Source of the DNA: Ga0074130 sp035565355
GTDB taxonomy: Bacteria; Pseudomonadota; Gammaproteobacteria; Burkholderiales; Rhodocyclaceae
Length of the DNA stretch: 27,735 bases
Assembly (NCBI GenBank): GCA_035565355.1
Contig: DATMSM010000022.1
Span: forward strand, 1 to 27,735
Reading direction: 5' to 3'
This document shows positions 15,129 to 22,245 of this stretch, piece by piece. The notes under the pieces are model-generated. The model was not told the origin of the DNA. It was given only the letters and a program-made list of their open reading frames with translations, and ran no database searches. The translations under genes were made by a program, and so were the position numbers. How positions within the stretch are numbered: position 1 is the first letter of the stretch; the number at the start of each line of letters is the position of its first letter.

Positions 15129-16138
15129 TCCTGGTCACGGGCGGTACCGGCTACATCGGTTCTCATACCGTCGTCGAACTGCTGCAAGGCGGCCATGAGG
15201 TCCTGGTTTTCGACAATCTCAGCAACAGCAAGCGCTCGGTCCTGGATCGCATCGAGCAGATTGCCGGCAAGCGTCCTGCCTTTGTGGCAGGCGACATTCG
15301 TGACCGTGCCGCCCTGCGTGAGCTGTTCATGCAATACCGCATCAGCGCGGTGGTGCACTTCGCCGGCCTCAAGGCGGTCGGCGAGTCGGTGGCGCAGCCG
15401 CTGCGCTACTACGACAACAACTTCTGCGGCAGCGTGGCCCTGTTCGAAACCATGGCCGAGGCCGGCGTCAAACAACTGGTGTTCTCCTCTTCCGCCACGG
15501 TCTACGGCGACCCGACCAGCGTGCCGATACGCGAGGATGCGCCGCTGTCGGCGACCAATCCCTACGGCCGCTCCAAGCTGATGATCGAGGACATGCTGCG
15601 CGACATCCAGCGTGCCGATCCGGCATGGCGCATTGCGCTGCTGCGCTACTTCAATCCGGTCGGCGCGCACGCGAGCGGCATCATCGGCGAGGATCCGAAT
15701 GGTCTCCCCAACAATCTGCTGCCCTTCGTGGCGCAGGTTGCGGTTGGCAAACTCAAGGAGCTGGCGGTCTTCGGCAGCGACTATCCGACCCCAGACGGCA
15801 CCGGCGTGCGCGACTATATCCATGTCGTCGATCTCGCGCGCGGCCATCTGGCGGCATTGAACGCAATTGCGCAAGCGCCCGGCCTGATTACCACCAATCT
15901 TGGCACCGGGCGCGGCTACAGCGTACTGGAGATGGTGCGTGCCTTCGAGCAAGCCAGCGGACGTACGGTTGCTTACGCCCTGACTGCGCGCCGCCCCGGC
16001 GATATCGCCACTTGCTACGCCGATCCCGCCCATGCGCGGCAAACCTTGGGCTGGCAGGCCGAGTTTGGTGTCGAGGCCATGTGCCGTGATGCCTGGCGCT
16101 GGCAGCAATGGTGCGCCGCAAACCAGTCCAATCTCTAG
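15125..16138 (+). CDS. galE: UDP-glucose 4-epimerase
   Basis: A 337-aa extended short-chain dehydrogenase that interconverts UDP-glucose and UDP-galactose. The NAD-binding loop GGTGYIGSH is at 6-14. The active site shows FSSSATVYG (Ser at 122-124) and Tyr147/Lys151 in NPYGRSK. The substrate region has LRYFNPVGAHASG, GEDPNGLPNNLLPFVAQVAVG and the C-terminal RRPGDIATCYADP, all typical of GalE and not of other UDP-sugar epimerases. It overlaps manC by 4 bp and lies 6 bp before the YdcF-like gene, so it is part of the nucleotide-sugar section. Confidence 0.95.
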   Translation: MILVTGGTGYIGSHTVVELLQGGHEVLVFDNLSNSKRSVLDRIEQIAGKRPAFVAGDIRDRAALRELFMQYRISAVVHFAGLKAVGESVAQPLRYYDNNFCGSVALFETMAEAGVKQLVFSSSATVYGDPTSVPIREDAPLSATNPYGRSKLMIEDMLRDIQRADPAWRIALLRYFNPVGAHASGIIGEDPNGLPNNLLPFVAQVAVGKLKELAVFGSDYPTPDGTGVRDYIHVVDLARGHLAALNAIAQAPGLITTNLGTGRGYSVLEMVRAFEQASGRTVAYALTARRPGDIATCYADPAHARQTLGWQAEFGVEAMCRDAWRWQQWCAANQSNL

Positions 16139-16144
16139 GCTTTC

Positions 16145-16909
16145 ATGTTTGTCCTGAAGCGCCTACTCGAGTGTCTATTCCTGCCGCCGCTCGGGCCGCT
16201 CTTGCTAATCGTGCTAGGCCTGCTGTTGCTCCGGCACAAGCCGCGACTGGGCCGGGGACTGGCCTGGGGTGGGGTTCTGCTGTCGTTTGTGCTGATGCTG
16301 CCGCCCGCAGTGGATGGCTTGCTGGCCCCGCTGGAGTCGGCACCTCCGCTCGATTCCCGGCAGCTCGAACAGGCGCAAGGGCAGGGAGCGGGTGCCGTGG
16401 TCATTCTTGGCGGCGGCTTGCGCGCGGTGGCGCCCGAGTACGGTCGCCCCACGCTTAATCGCATCACCTTGGAGCGGGTACGCTACGGCGCCCGTGTGGC
16501 CCGTCTGAGCGGCCTACCCATTCTCGTGAGTGGCGGTGTGGCCGGCGACGGCTACCCGGAGGCTCGGGCCATGGCTGAATCCCTGACTGAAGACTTCGGC
16601 CTGCCGCCGCGCTGGGTCGAGGACGCTTCTGAGAATACTGCGCAGAACGCGCAACACTCCGCTGCGCTCTTGAAAAAAGCTGGCATCGACCGCATCTTGT
16701 TGGTAACGCATGCCGCCCACATGCGGCGGGCGCAGGCTTATTTCGAAGCCAACGGGATGCAGGTCGTTGTAGCACCTACGGGCTTTTTTGCACCGCTGGT
16801 GAATCCCGAGCACATCACCTCATGGCTGCCCTCGGCAAATGCCGCTTATACGGGCTGGTACGCATTGCATGAGTCGGCGGGCCTGTTGCAGCAGCGTTTG
16901 ATGAAATAG
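16145..16909 (+). CDS. YdcF/ElyC-family (DUF218) membrane protein
   Basis: 254 aa. Two hydrophobic segments near the N-terminus (about 16-28 and 38-54) are followed by a DUF218 domain from about 80 to 245. Visible motifs are GAVVILGGGLRAVAPEYG, LTLERVRYGARVARLSGLPILVSGG, EDASENTAQNAQHSAALLKKAGIDRILLVTHAAHMRRA and VVVAPTGFFA. This layout matches the ElyC/SanA-type envelope proteins, one of which affects use of the undecaprenyl carrier. Placement after galE fits a role in envelope polymer synthesis, but the reaction is not known. It is the last gene of the cluster. Confidence 0.88.
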   Translation: MFVLKRLLECLFLPPLGPLLLIVLGLLLLRHKPRLGRGLAWGGVLLSFVLMLPPAVDGLLAPLESAPPLDSRQLEQAQGQGAGAVVILGGGLRAVAPEYGRPTLNRITLERVRYGARVARLSGLPILVSGGVAGDGYPEARAMAESLTEDFGLPPRWVEDASENTAQNAQHSAALLKKAGIDRILLVTHAAHMRRAQAYFEANGMQVVVAPTGFFAPLVNPEHITSWLPSANAAYTGWYALHESAGLLQQRLMK

Positions 16910-16941
16910 ACGCCGCCTGCTGCATTTACTGGGCATGCCGC

Positions 16942-16960
16942 TTGCAGTCTTATGCTGCAA
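16942..16960 (+). other. Small stem-loop after the YdcF-like gene
   Basis: TTGCAG/CTGCAA (16942-16947 with 16955-16960) forms a 6-bp stem with a 7-nt loop about 30 bp past the stop. No T-tract follows, so it is at most a weak 3'-end structure. The rest of 16910-16985 shows nothing recognisable. Confidence 0.25.
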
Positions 16961-16985
16961 TTGCACATCGCCATTAGGTGATTAA

Positions 16986-17011
16986 AATTGCTTATCTAAT
17001 AATAAGCAATT
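16986..17011. promoter_or_regulatory. AT-rich perfect palindrome upstream of ahpC
   Basis: AATTGCTTAT and ATAAGCAATT are perfect 10-bp arms with a 6-nt spacer. The site lies 29 bp upstream of the OxyR-like operator and about 145 bp before ahpC. It stands out from the GC-rich background and may bind a second regulator. It could also be a weak bidirectional transcript end for the upstream gene. Confidence 0.5.
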
Positions 17012-17040
17012 CTCATTGTTTTCGGCCATAAGCTTAGGGA

Positions 17041-17077
17041 ATAGCCAGCTACTATGCCGAATATAGTGACAATCAAT
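17041..17077 (+). promoter_or_regulatory. OxyR-like quartet operator of ahpC
   Basis: The region reads ATAG-N7-CTAT-N7-ATAG-N7-CAAT (17041-17044, 17052-17055, 17063-17066, 17074-17077). The OxyR recognition pattern is four ATAG/CTAT elements spaced by 7 bases, so 15 of 16 element bases match. It ends directly before a possible -35 (TTGCAC, 17078-17083), the position expected for an OxyR activator site at a peroxide-defence gene. Confidence 0.7.
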
Positions 17078-17106
17078 TTGCACTACTAATGCTGCACAAG
17101 CACAAT
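17078..17106 (+). promoter_or_regulatory. Putative ahpC promoter
   Basis: TTGCAC (17078-17083) and CACAAT (17101-17106) with a 17-bp spacer sit directly after the OxyR-like site. Both hexamers are imperfect, as is common for activator-dependent promoters. Predicted start is near 17113, giving a leader of about 42 nt with an AAGGAG ribosome site at 17143-17148. Confidence 0.45.
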
Positions 17107-17154
17107 CTCATTACCAACGGTATTTCCCCGTTTTTATCAACCAAGGAGAAGCAC

Positions 17155-17733
17155 ATGTCATCCCTGATCAATTCGCAAGTTCAGCCCTTCAAGGCCCAGG
17201 CTTTCGTTAACCGCACCGGCAAGGGCGAATTCATCGAAGTCACCGAGAAGGATCTCAAGGGCAAGTGGTCGGTCCTGATCTTCATGCCGGCAGCCTTCAC
17301 CTTCAATTGCCCGACCGAAATCGAAGATGCAGCTGACAGCTACGCCGAGTTCCAGAAGGCCGGCACCGAAGTCTACATCGTCACCACCGACACCCATTTC
17401 TCGCACAAGGTTTGGCACGAAACCTCGCCGGCCGTCGGCAAGGCCAAGTTCCCGCTGATCGGCGACGCCACCCACGCCCTGACCAACGCCTTTGGCGTGC
17501 ACATTCCGGAAGAAGGCCTGGCCCTGCGCGGCACCTTCGTGATCAATCCGGACGGCGTCATCAAGACCGCTGAAGTGCACTCCAACGAGATCGCTCGTGA
17601 CGTCAAGGAAACCCTGCGCAAGCTGAAGGCCGCCCAGTACACCGCCGCTCACCCGGGTGAGGTTTGCCCGGCCAAGTGGCAAGAAGGCGAAAAGACCCTG
17701 GCTCCGTCGCTGGACCTGGTCGGCAAGATCTAA
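17155..17733 (+). CDS. ahpC: Alkyl hydroperoxide reductase subunit C (2-Cys peroxiredoxin)
   Basis: A 192-aa typical 2-Cys peroxiredoxin of the AhpC/Prx1 class that reduces H2O2, organic peroxides and peroxynitrite. The peroxidatic Cys52 lies in FTFNCPTEIED and the resolving Cys171 in HPGEVCPAKW. The C-terminus LAPSLDLVGKI matches the family. The loop reads PAAFTFNC rather than the commoner PADFTFVC. The start is ATG at 17155 with AAGGAG 6 bp upstream; a frame opening at 17089 adds 22 non-family residues. AhpF, its reductase, is the next gene, 270 bp downstream. An OxyR-like operator upstream implies peroxide induction. Confidence 0.96.
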   Translation: MSSLINSQVQPFKAQAFVNRTGKGEFIEVTEKDLKGKWSVLIFMPAAFTFNCPTEIEDAADSYAEFQKAGTEVYIVTTDTHFSHKVWHETSPAVGKAKFPLIGDATHALTNAFGVHIPEEGLALRGTFVINPDGVIKTAEVHSNEIARDVKETLRKLKAAQYTAAHPGEVCPAKWQEGEKTLAPSLDLVGKI

Positions 17734-17734
17734 G

Positions 17735-17876
17735 AAAACTGAACGTAAAGCTACTGCGCTCGGCATCTTGTCTCCGCGCAGTGCTCGGAATCCTCATGTG
17801 CTACAGCACATTCCGGTTCCTGTGCGCTGGGCGTAGCCAACCTGCCATCGCTCGCTACGCTTTCCGAATCAGTTTT
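17735..17876 (+). repeat. Multi-branched palindromic element in the ahpC-ahpF spacer
   Basis: Nested inverted repeats fill this 142-bp stretch. The outer 8-bp arms are AAAACTGA (17735-17742) and TCAGTTTT (17869-17876). Inside are ACTGCGC/GCGCAGT (17753-17759, 17776-17782), an inner closing pair TCGGAA/TTCCGA (17785-17790, 17862-17867), ATGTGC/GCACAT (17796-17801, 17806-17811, 4-nt loop) and GCGTAGC/GCTACGC (17831-17837, 17854-17860). Together they make a branched fold closed at its exact ends. It starts 2 nt after the ahpC stop codon. It could be a small non-coding palindromic repeat or MITE-like insertion, or a structured RNA that sets ahpC versus ahpF expression. No clear target-site duplication is seen. 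Confidence 0.6.
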
Positions 17877-17902
17877 GGGTTGTAAATGAAGTAGATGTAC
17901 CC

Positions 17903-17944
17903 GTCCGAGGCTAGCGCCTCGGACGTTTCGGAGGCAACTCCGAA
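17903..17944 (+). other. Twin hairpins in the ahpF leader
   Basis: Two adjacent perfect stem-loops: GTCCGAGGC/GCCTCGGAC (17903-17911 with 17916-17924, loop TAGC) and TTCGGAG/CTCCGAA (17927-17933 with 17938-17944, loop GCAA, a GNRA-type tetraloop). They are 2 nt apart and end 59 nt before the ahpF start. No T-tract follows, so they are more likely RNA stabilisers or processing signals than terminators. Confidence 0.55.
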
Positions 17945-18003
17945 GAGGCCGCCGCAACGCGCCGCCTGTTCAGAGTTCCACTCAAAATTGAAGGGAGATT
18001 CAA

Positions 18004-19593
18004 ATGCTGGACGATGCAATCAAGACCCAACTCAAGGCTTATCTGGAAAAGGTGGTTTACCCCATCGAAATCGTTGCCAATGTGAACGGCAGCGACAAGT
18101 CCAAGGAAGTGCTGGCATTGGTGCAAGACATCGCCGCGCTCTCCGACAAGGTTTCCTGGCGCGAAACCAACGACAGCGCTGTGCGCGCGCCGTCTTTCGC
18201 CATCAATCGCATTGGCAGCGACATGAAGATCGGCTTCGCTGGTCTGCCCATGGGCCACGAGTTCACCTCGCTGATCCTGGCGCTGCTGCAGGCCGGCGGT
18301 CATCCGCCCAAGGAAGAGGCCGAGCTGCTGGAGCAGATCAAGGCGCTCGACGGCGAATACAACTTCGTTACCTATATTTCGCTGTCCTGCCACAACTGCC
18401 CGGATATCGTGCAGGCACTCAATCTGATGGCCGTGCTCAACCCCAAGGTCAGCCACGTCATGGTCGACGGCGGCATGTTCCAAGACGAGGTCAATGAGAA
18501 GAAGATCATGGCCGTGCCCACGATCTATCTCAATGGCGAACACTTCAGCCAGGGCCGCATGAGTCTGGCCGAGATCGTCGGCAAGCTCGACAGCAAGTCG
18601 GCCGAGCGCGATGCCGCCAAGCTGTCCGCCAAGGAGGCCTTCGATGTGCTCGTCATCGGCGGTGGTCCGGCCGGCGCTGCAGCCGCCATCTACTCGGCAC
18701 GCAAGGGCATCCGTACCGGCATCGTGGCCGAACGCTTCGGTGGCCAGGTCATGGATACGCTGGGCATCGAGAACTTCATTTCGGTTGATTACACCGAAGG
18801 CCCCAAGCTCGTCGCTGCCATGGAAAACCACGTCAAGATGTACGACGTGGACATCATGAACCTGCAGCGCGTCGCCGGCATTACCCCGGCGGCAAAGCCG
18901 GGTGCGCTGGTCGAAGTCAGGCTTGAGAACGGTGGCGTGCTCAAGTCCAAGAGTGTGATCATTGCTACCGGCGCACGTTGGCGCGAACTGGGCGTAGCAG
19001 GTGAACGCGAGTTCCGCGGCCACGGCGTGGCCTACTGCCCGCACTGTGACGGCCCCCTGTTCAAGGGCAAGCCGGTGGCGGTGGTCGGCGGTGGCAACTC
19101 GGGCGTCGAAGCCGCGATCGACCTGGCCGGCATCGTCGGCTCGGTGGTGGTGCTTGAGTTCGCTTCGCAGTTGAAGGCCGACGCCGTGCTGCAGAAGAAG
19201 CTCTACAGTCTGCCCAACGTCAAGGTCATCACCAATGCGCAGACGACTGAAGTCACCGGCGCCGACGGCAAGGTCAACGGCCTGGTTTACAAGAACCGCG
19301 CCAACGGCGAGGAGAAGAAGCTCGAGCTTGACGGCGTGTTTGTCCAGATCGGCCTCTTGCCGAACTCCGACTTCCTCAAGGGCGCCATCGATCTCTCCAA
19401 GTTCGGCGAGGTGGAAGTCGACGCCAAGGGACAGACCTCGGGCACCGGCGTGTTCGCTGCCGGCGACGTGACGACCGTGCCGTACAAGCAGATCGTTATC
19501 GCCATGGGCGAAGGTTCCAAGGCTGCGCTGGCGGCGTTTGACTACCTGATCCGGAGCTCGGTCGAGGATATGGATGAGGTCAAGGTTGCCTGA
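18004..19593 (+). CDS. ahpF: Alkyl hydroperoxide reductase subunit F
   Basis: A 529-aa NADH:peroxiredoxin disulfide reductase. The N-terminal tandem thioredoxin-fold domain (about 1-195) has redox pair Cys129/Cys132 in SLSCHNCPD. The thioredoxin-reductase-like part has the FAD loop VIGGGPAGAAAAIY (about 217-230), redox pair Cys345/Cys348 in AYCPHCDG, and the NAD loop VVGGGNSGVEAAIDLAG. FAD-binding GVFAAGDVT is near the C-terminus. Cys positions match the well-studied enterobacterial enzyme exactly. GGGAG lies about 6 bp before the ATG at 18004. It recycles AhpC, and a terminator follows its stop. Confidence 0.97.
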   Translation: MLDDAIKTQLKAYLEKVVYPIEIVANVNGSDKSKEVLALVQDIAALSDKVSWRETNDSAVRAPSFAINRIGSDMKIGFAGLPMGHEFTSLILALLQAGGHPPKEEAELLEQIKALDGEYNFVTYISLSCHNCPDIVQALNLMAVLNPKVSHVMVDGGMFQDEVNEKKIMAVPTIYLNGEHFSQGRMSLAEIVGKLDSKSAERDAAKLSAKEAFDVLVIGGGPAGAAAAIYSARKGIRTGIVAERFGGQVMDTLGIENFISVDYTEGPKLVAAMENHVKMYDVDIMNLQRVAGITPAAKPGALVEVRLENGGVLKSKSVIIATGARWRELGVAGEREFRGHGVAYCPHCDGPLFKGKPVAVVGGGNSGVEAAIDLAGIVGSVVVLEFASQLKADAVLQKKLYSLPNVKVITNAQTTEVTGADGKVNGLVYKNRANGEEKKLELDGVFVQIGLLPNSDFLKGAIDLSKFGEVEVDAKGQTSGTGVFAAGDVTTVPYKQIVIAMGEGSKAALAAFDYLIRSSVEDMDEVKVA

Positions 19594-19612
19594 GCCTTGC
19601 GGCTGCAAGAAC

Positions 19613-19640
19613 AGGCCCTGCCGATGCAGGGCCTTTTTTA
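19613..19640 (+). terminator. Rho-independent terminator of ahpF
   Basis: An 8-bp stem AGGCCCTG/CAGGGCCT (19613-19620 with 19627-19634) with a 6-nt loop runs into a T-tract. It reaches the stop codon of the convergent AsmA gene. On the minus strand the hairpin follows the AsmA stop, though with few T residues, so it may act weakly in both directions. Confidence 0.9.
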
Positions 19641-21644
19641 TTGCCCTTCCTGGGCCGGCACTACAGGCGCCATCTCCGGGGTTGGCAGTTCGGCGGGCTT
19701 GCCCGAGCGCTTCGCTTCGCGCTGGGCATCGCCAACTTTGGCCATCAGTTGCGCGCAATCCGCATCGCGGCCGGGGCCGGTTTCTATCAACGCCAGCACG
19801 GCAGCAATCGGGTTGACTACGGCCAGCGCCGCCGCCGCGCCGCCGCGGGCAAGCAGGGGTCCGGCCTCTAGCGTGTAGCCCGGCTTGGCGAAAGGCCCCT
19901 CGATGTGGATGGGCGTGCGCGCGACGAAGATGGACTTGCGCTTGGGCTTAGCGTCCAGGCGTATGTCCAGGTGCTCCTCGCGGAAGTCTATGCTGCCTTC
20001 GCCCTGGATATTGCTGATGGCGGTATCGAAGACCATGGCCTGGCTGGTGGCAACGCCGTCATTCACCGCGAAGCTGGCGGCCGAGCAGCGGTTTGGCAGC
20101 GATTGATCGCCGAAGGCCAGGTATTTGAGTATGCCGGTACCGTTTAGATTGATGGCTTCCAGCAGCAGACCCGACAGCTCCCCGCCGGCCATGGCCAGGC
20201 TGGCTTCCCCGTCCGCCGTCGCCAGCATGCCGGCGACGCTGTTGCCCTTGCCGCGCAGGCGTATCTGCGCGCCGACAGTCCCCGCACTGGCCCGCATCAT
20301 CTTGCTGTCCGGCATCAATTGCTGCAGCTTGATATTGCGCAGATCGATCTCGGCTTGCGCCGCAATGGGATTCTGACGCCCGTCGAGGGTGATGTTGGCG
20401 GCAATCTTGCCGCCCGAGAAGCCGAACTCAAGCGGCATCAGCTTCAATTGCCCGCTGTCCAGTCGCAGATGCACGCGCATGTTTTCCAGCGGCACATCGC
20501 CGGGCCGCAATATCCTGCCGGCGACCAGGGTGACGTCGGCATTCATGGCGTTGAGGCGCTCCAGCCGGAAAGGCTGATTGGGCAATACCTTCCCCGGTGT
20601 AGGGGCGGCGACTGCTTTATCCTGCTTTCTTGAAGCGCTTGCAGGGCCGGGTTTGAGTCCGATCAGCGGGCCGAGGTCGGCGAGATCCAGCTGCTTGCTG
20701 TTGGCGACCATTTTCAGCGTGGGCGGGGTGCTCGCCGTATAACTCGCCGTGCCGCTGACATCGCTCTTACCGATGACGCCCTCGAATTCTTCGTAGCGAT
20801 AGACCGTGCCGTTGCGCTTCAACTGGCCGCTGATGCGATAGGGTGGGGTGCTCGGCAGCACCACCGGAATCACCGGATAGAGCTGGCTTAGATCGGGGCC
20901 GGAGAGGGACAGCTTCGCGTCGATGATGCCGCCCTTGATCAGGTCGGACAGCGTGCCGTTGATTTTGACCGCAGTCCTGCCCAGGCTGGCGTCGATCCGG
21001 GCGGGAAACGGCGTGGCCGAATCCTGCAGACTCAGCACATTGCCGGTGGCGGCGGTGCCCGCGAGGCGCATCTTCTTGTAGCTGCCGGAAAGGGCGATAT
21101 TCACCGGCAGCAGCGGGTCGTTGTCGTCTGTATCAACTTTGGCCTGGAGGTCGGCCTCATGGACAGGATCGAGGTAGTGGATCAGGCTATTCTTCACCGA
21201 CAGCTTACGTATCTCGGGTGTGCTGGCGGTGCTGTCCTCGCTTTTCGCCAGCGTCCAGTTGCGCTTGCCGTCAGCGCTGCGCTCCAGACTGACCGTGGCG
21301 CCCTCCAGATGCAGCTGGTCGAGCACGATCCGGCCACCCAGCAAGGCGGGTAAGTCCACGGAAATGACGATCAGGTCGGCCTTGGCCATGGTCCTGCCGC
21401 TGGCCCAGTCGGGATTGTCAAACTGGACCTGGCGCAGGCTGATATCGGTCGTGCTGCCCAGCTTGACCTGCAGATCGCCATTGATGGCGAAGTGGCGCCC
21501 GGTTTTTTCGCTGACGTAGCGATTGATCGGTTCGCGCAATAGCTTCCATTGAAAGGCATAGACGAAAGCGACCAGGGCAAGGGTCAGTAGGGCGAGCCCG
21601 AACAGCACGCCTTCACGCGTGCCTGGTTTGGAAAATCTATCCAT
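19638..21644 (-). CDS. AsmA family protein
   Basis: A 668-aa membrane-anchored AsmA-like protein. One N-terminal transmembrane helix (about 12-31) is followed by a large periplasmic beta-rich region. Typical features are VSEKTGRHFAINGDLQVKLG, ISLRQVQFDNPDWASG, the middle GVIGKSDVSGTASYT, and the C-terminal AsmA_2-type part with AQAEIDLRNIKLQQLMP and LRGKGNSVAGMLATADGEASLAMAGG. AsmA proteins belong to the bridge-like lipid-transfer superfamily and act in outer-membrane lipid homeostasis; this family background is known, but the specific role here is inferred. The start is ATG at 21642-21644 (the frame upstream lacks signal-anchor character). It is convergent with ahpF and ends in a low-complexity Pro/Ala tail. 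Confidence 0.88.
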   Translation of the reverse strand: MDRFSKPGTREGVLFGLALLTLALVAFVYAFQWKLLREPINRYVSEKTGRHFAINGDLQVKLGSTTDISLRQVQFDNPDWASGRTMAKADLIVISVDLPALLGGRIVLDQLHLEGATVSLERSADGKRNWTLAKSEDSTASTPEIRKLSVKNSLIHYLDPVHEADLQAKVDTDDNDPLLPVNIALSGSYKKMRLAGTAATGNVLSLQDSATPFPARIDASLGRTAVKINGTLSDLIKGGIIDAKLSLSGPDLSQLYPVIPVVLPSTPPYRISGQLKRNGTVYRYEEFEGVIGKSDVSGTASYTASTPPTLKMVANSKQLDLADLGPLIGLKPGPASASRKQDKAVAAPTPGKVLPNQPFRLERLNAMNADVTLVAGRILRPGDVPLENMRVHLRLDSGQLKLMPLEFGFSGGKIAANITLDGRQNPIAAQAEIDLRNIKLQQLMPDSKMMRASAGTVGAQIRLRGKGNSVAGMLATADGEASLAMAGGELSGLLLEAINLNGTGILKYLAFGDQSLPNRCSAASFAVNDGVATSQAMVFDTAISNIQGEGSIDFREEHLDIRLDAKPKRKSIFVARTPIHIEGPFAKPGYTLEAGPLLARGGAAAALAVVNPIAAVLALIETGPGRDADCAQLMAKVGDAQREAKRSGKPAELPTPEMAPVVPAQEGQ

Positions 21645-21759
21645 CGCATCAGGATAGCGTCCGCCCACCCGCGTGTCGGTAGGCATAGTCCTGCAAAGAA
21701 GGTCACGCGAAAGCGCGGGCGGCACCGCTCCTGCAGGCAGCGGTACGGGCCCGGCGGGT

Positions 21760-21765
21760 TACAAT
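21760..21765 (+). promoter_or_regulatory. -10 element set for a leaderless tadA transcript
   Basis: TACAAT at 21760-21765 is followed by 6 nt and then the tadA ATG, so the predicted start of transcription coincides with the start codon. No Shine-Dalgarno sequence is present in front of this ATG. No good -35 is visible. Confidence 0.4.
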
Positions 21766-21771
21766 CACCCT

Positions 21772-22233
21772 ATGGACGAACAATTCATGCGCGTGGCGCT
21801 GGAGCTGGCGCGCACCGCCGGCAGCCTAGGCGAGGTGCCGGTCGGGGCGGTCGTCGTCAAGGATGGCGAGATCGTCGGGCGTGGCTACAACCAGCCCATA
21901 GGCAAGCACGATCCGACTGCTCATGCCGAAGTCATGGCACTACGCGATGCGGCACGTACGCTCGGCAACTACCGCTTGCCCGGCTGCACGCTGTATGTGA
22001 CGCTGGAGCCCTGCGTGATGTGCACCGGTGCCATCATGCATGCGCGCGTTGCGCGCGTCGTGTTCGGCGCGACCGATCCGAAGACCGGTGTTGCCGGCAG
22101 CGTCATCAACCTTTATACCGAAGCGCGCCTCAATCACCATGCCAATATCGAAGGCGGTGTGCTTGCGGGTGAGTGCGGCGCGCTCCTGTCTGCCTTCTTC
22201 GCCGCACGTCGCAGTAAGACGGCGCTTGCCTGA
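21772..22233 (+). CDS. tadA: tRNA-specific adenosine deaminase
   Basis: A 153-aa zinc deaminase that converts A34 to inosine in tRNA-Arg(ACG). The zinc/catalytic motifs are HAEV (His51, Glu53) and PCVMC (Pro80, Cys81, Cys84). VPVGAVVVKDGEIVGRGYN and the C-terminal ARLNHHANIEGGVLAGEC are diagnostic of TadA over other deaminases. The start is ATG at 21772; the open frame continues upstream but that part has no family similarity. It is the first of four genes packed at 4-12 bp spacing. Confidence 0.96.
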   Translation: MDEQFMRVALELARTAGSLGEVPVGAVVVKDGEIVGRGYNQPIGKHDPTAHAEVMALRDAARTLGNYRLPGCTLYVTLEPCVMCTGAIMHARVARVVFGATDPKTGVAGSVINLYTEARLNHHANIEGGVLAGECGALLSAFFAARRSKTALA

Positions 22234-22245
22234 GCACTCTCGCGC

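Noticed and set aside
17002..17020. Fur box upstream of ahpC
   Set aside because: ATAAGCAATTCTCATTG has only partial similarity to the Fur consensus, and the left half is better explained by the perfect palindrome.
17903..17924. Intrinsic terminator after ahpC
   Set aside because: The hairpin is strong but no T-rich tract follows it; a second hairpin does, so it is listed as a leader structure instead.
17911..19758. 615-codon minus-strand open frame opposite ahpF
   Set aside because: It is the complement of a clearly identified ahpF gene; the long frame comes from GC-biased third codon positions.
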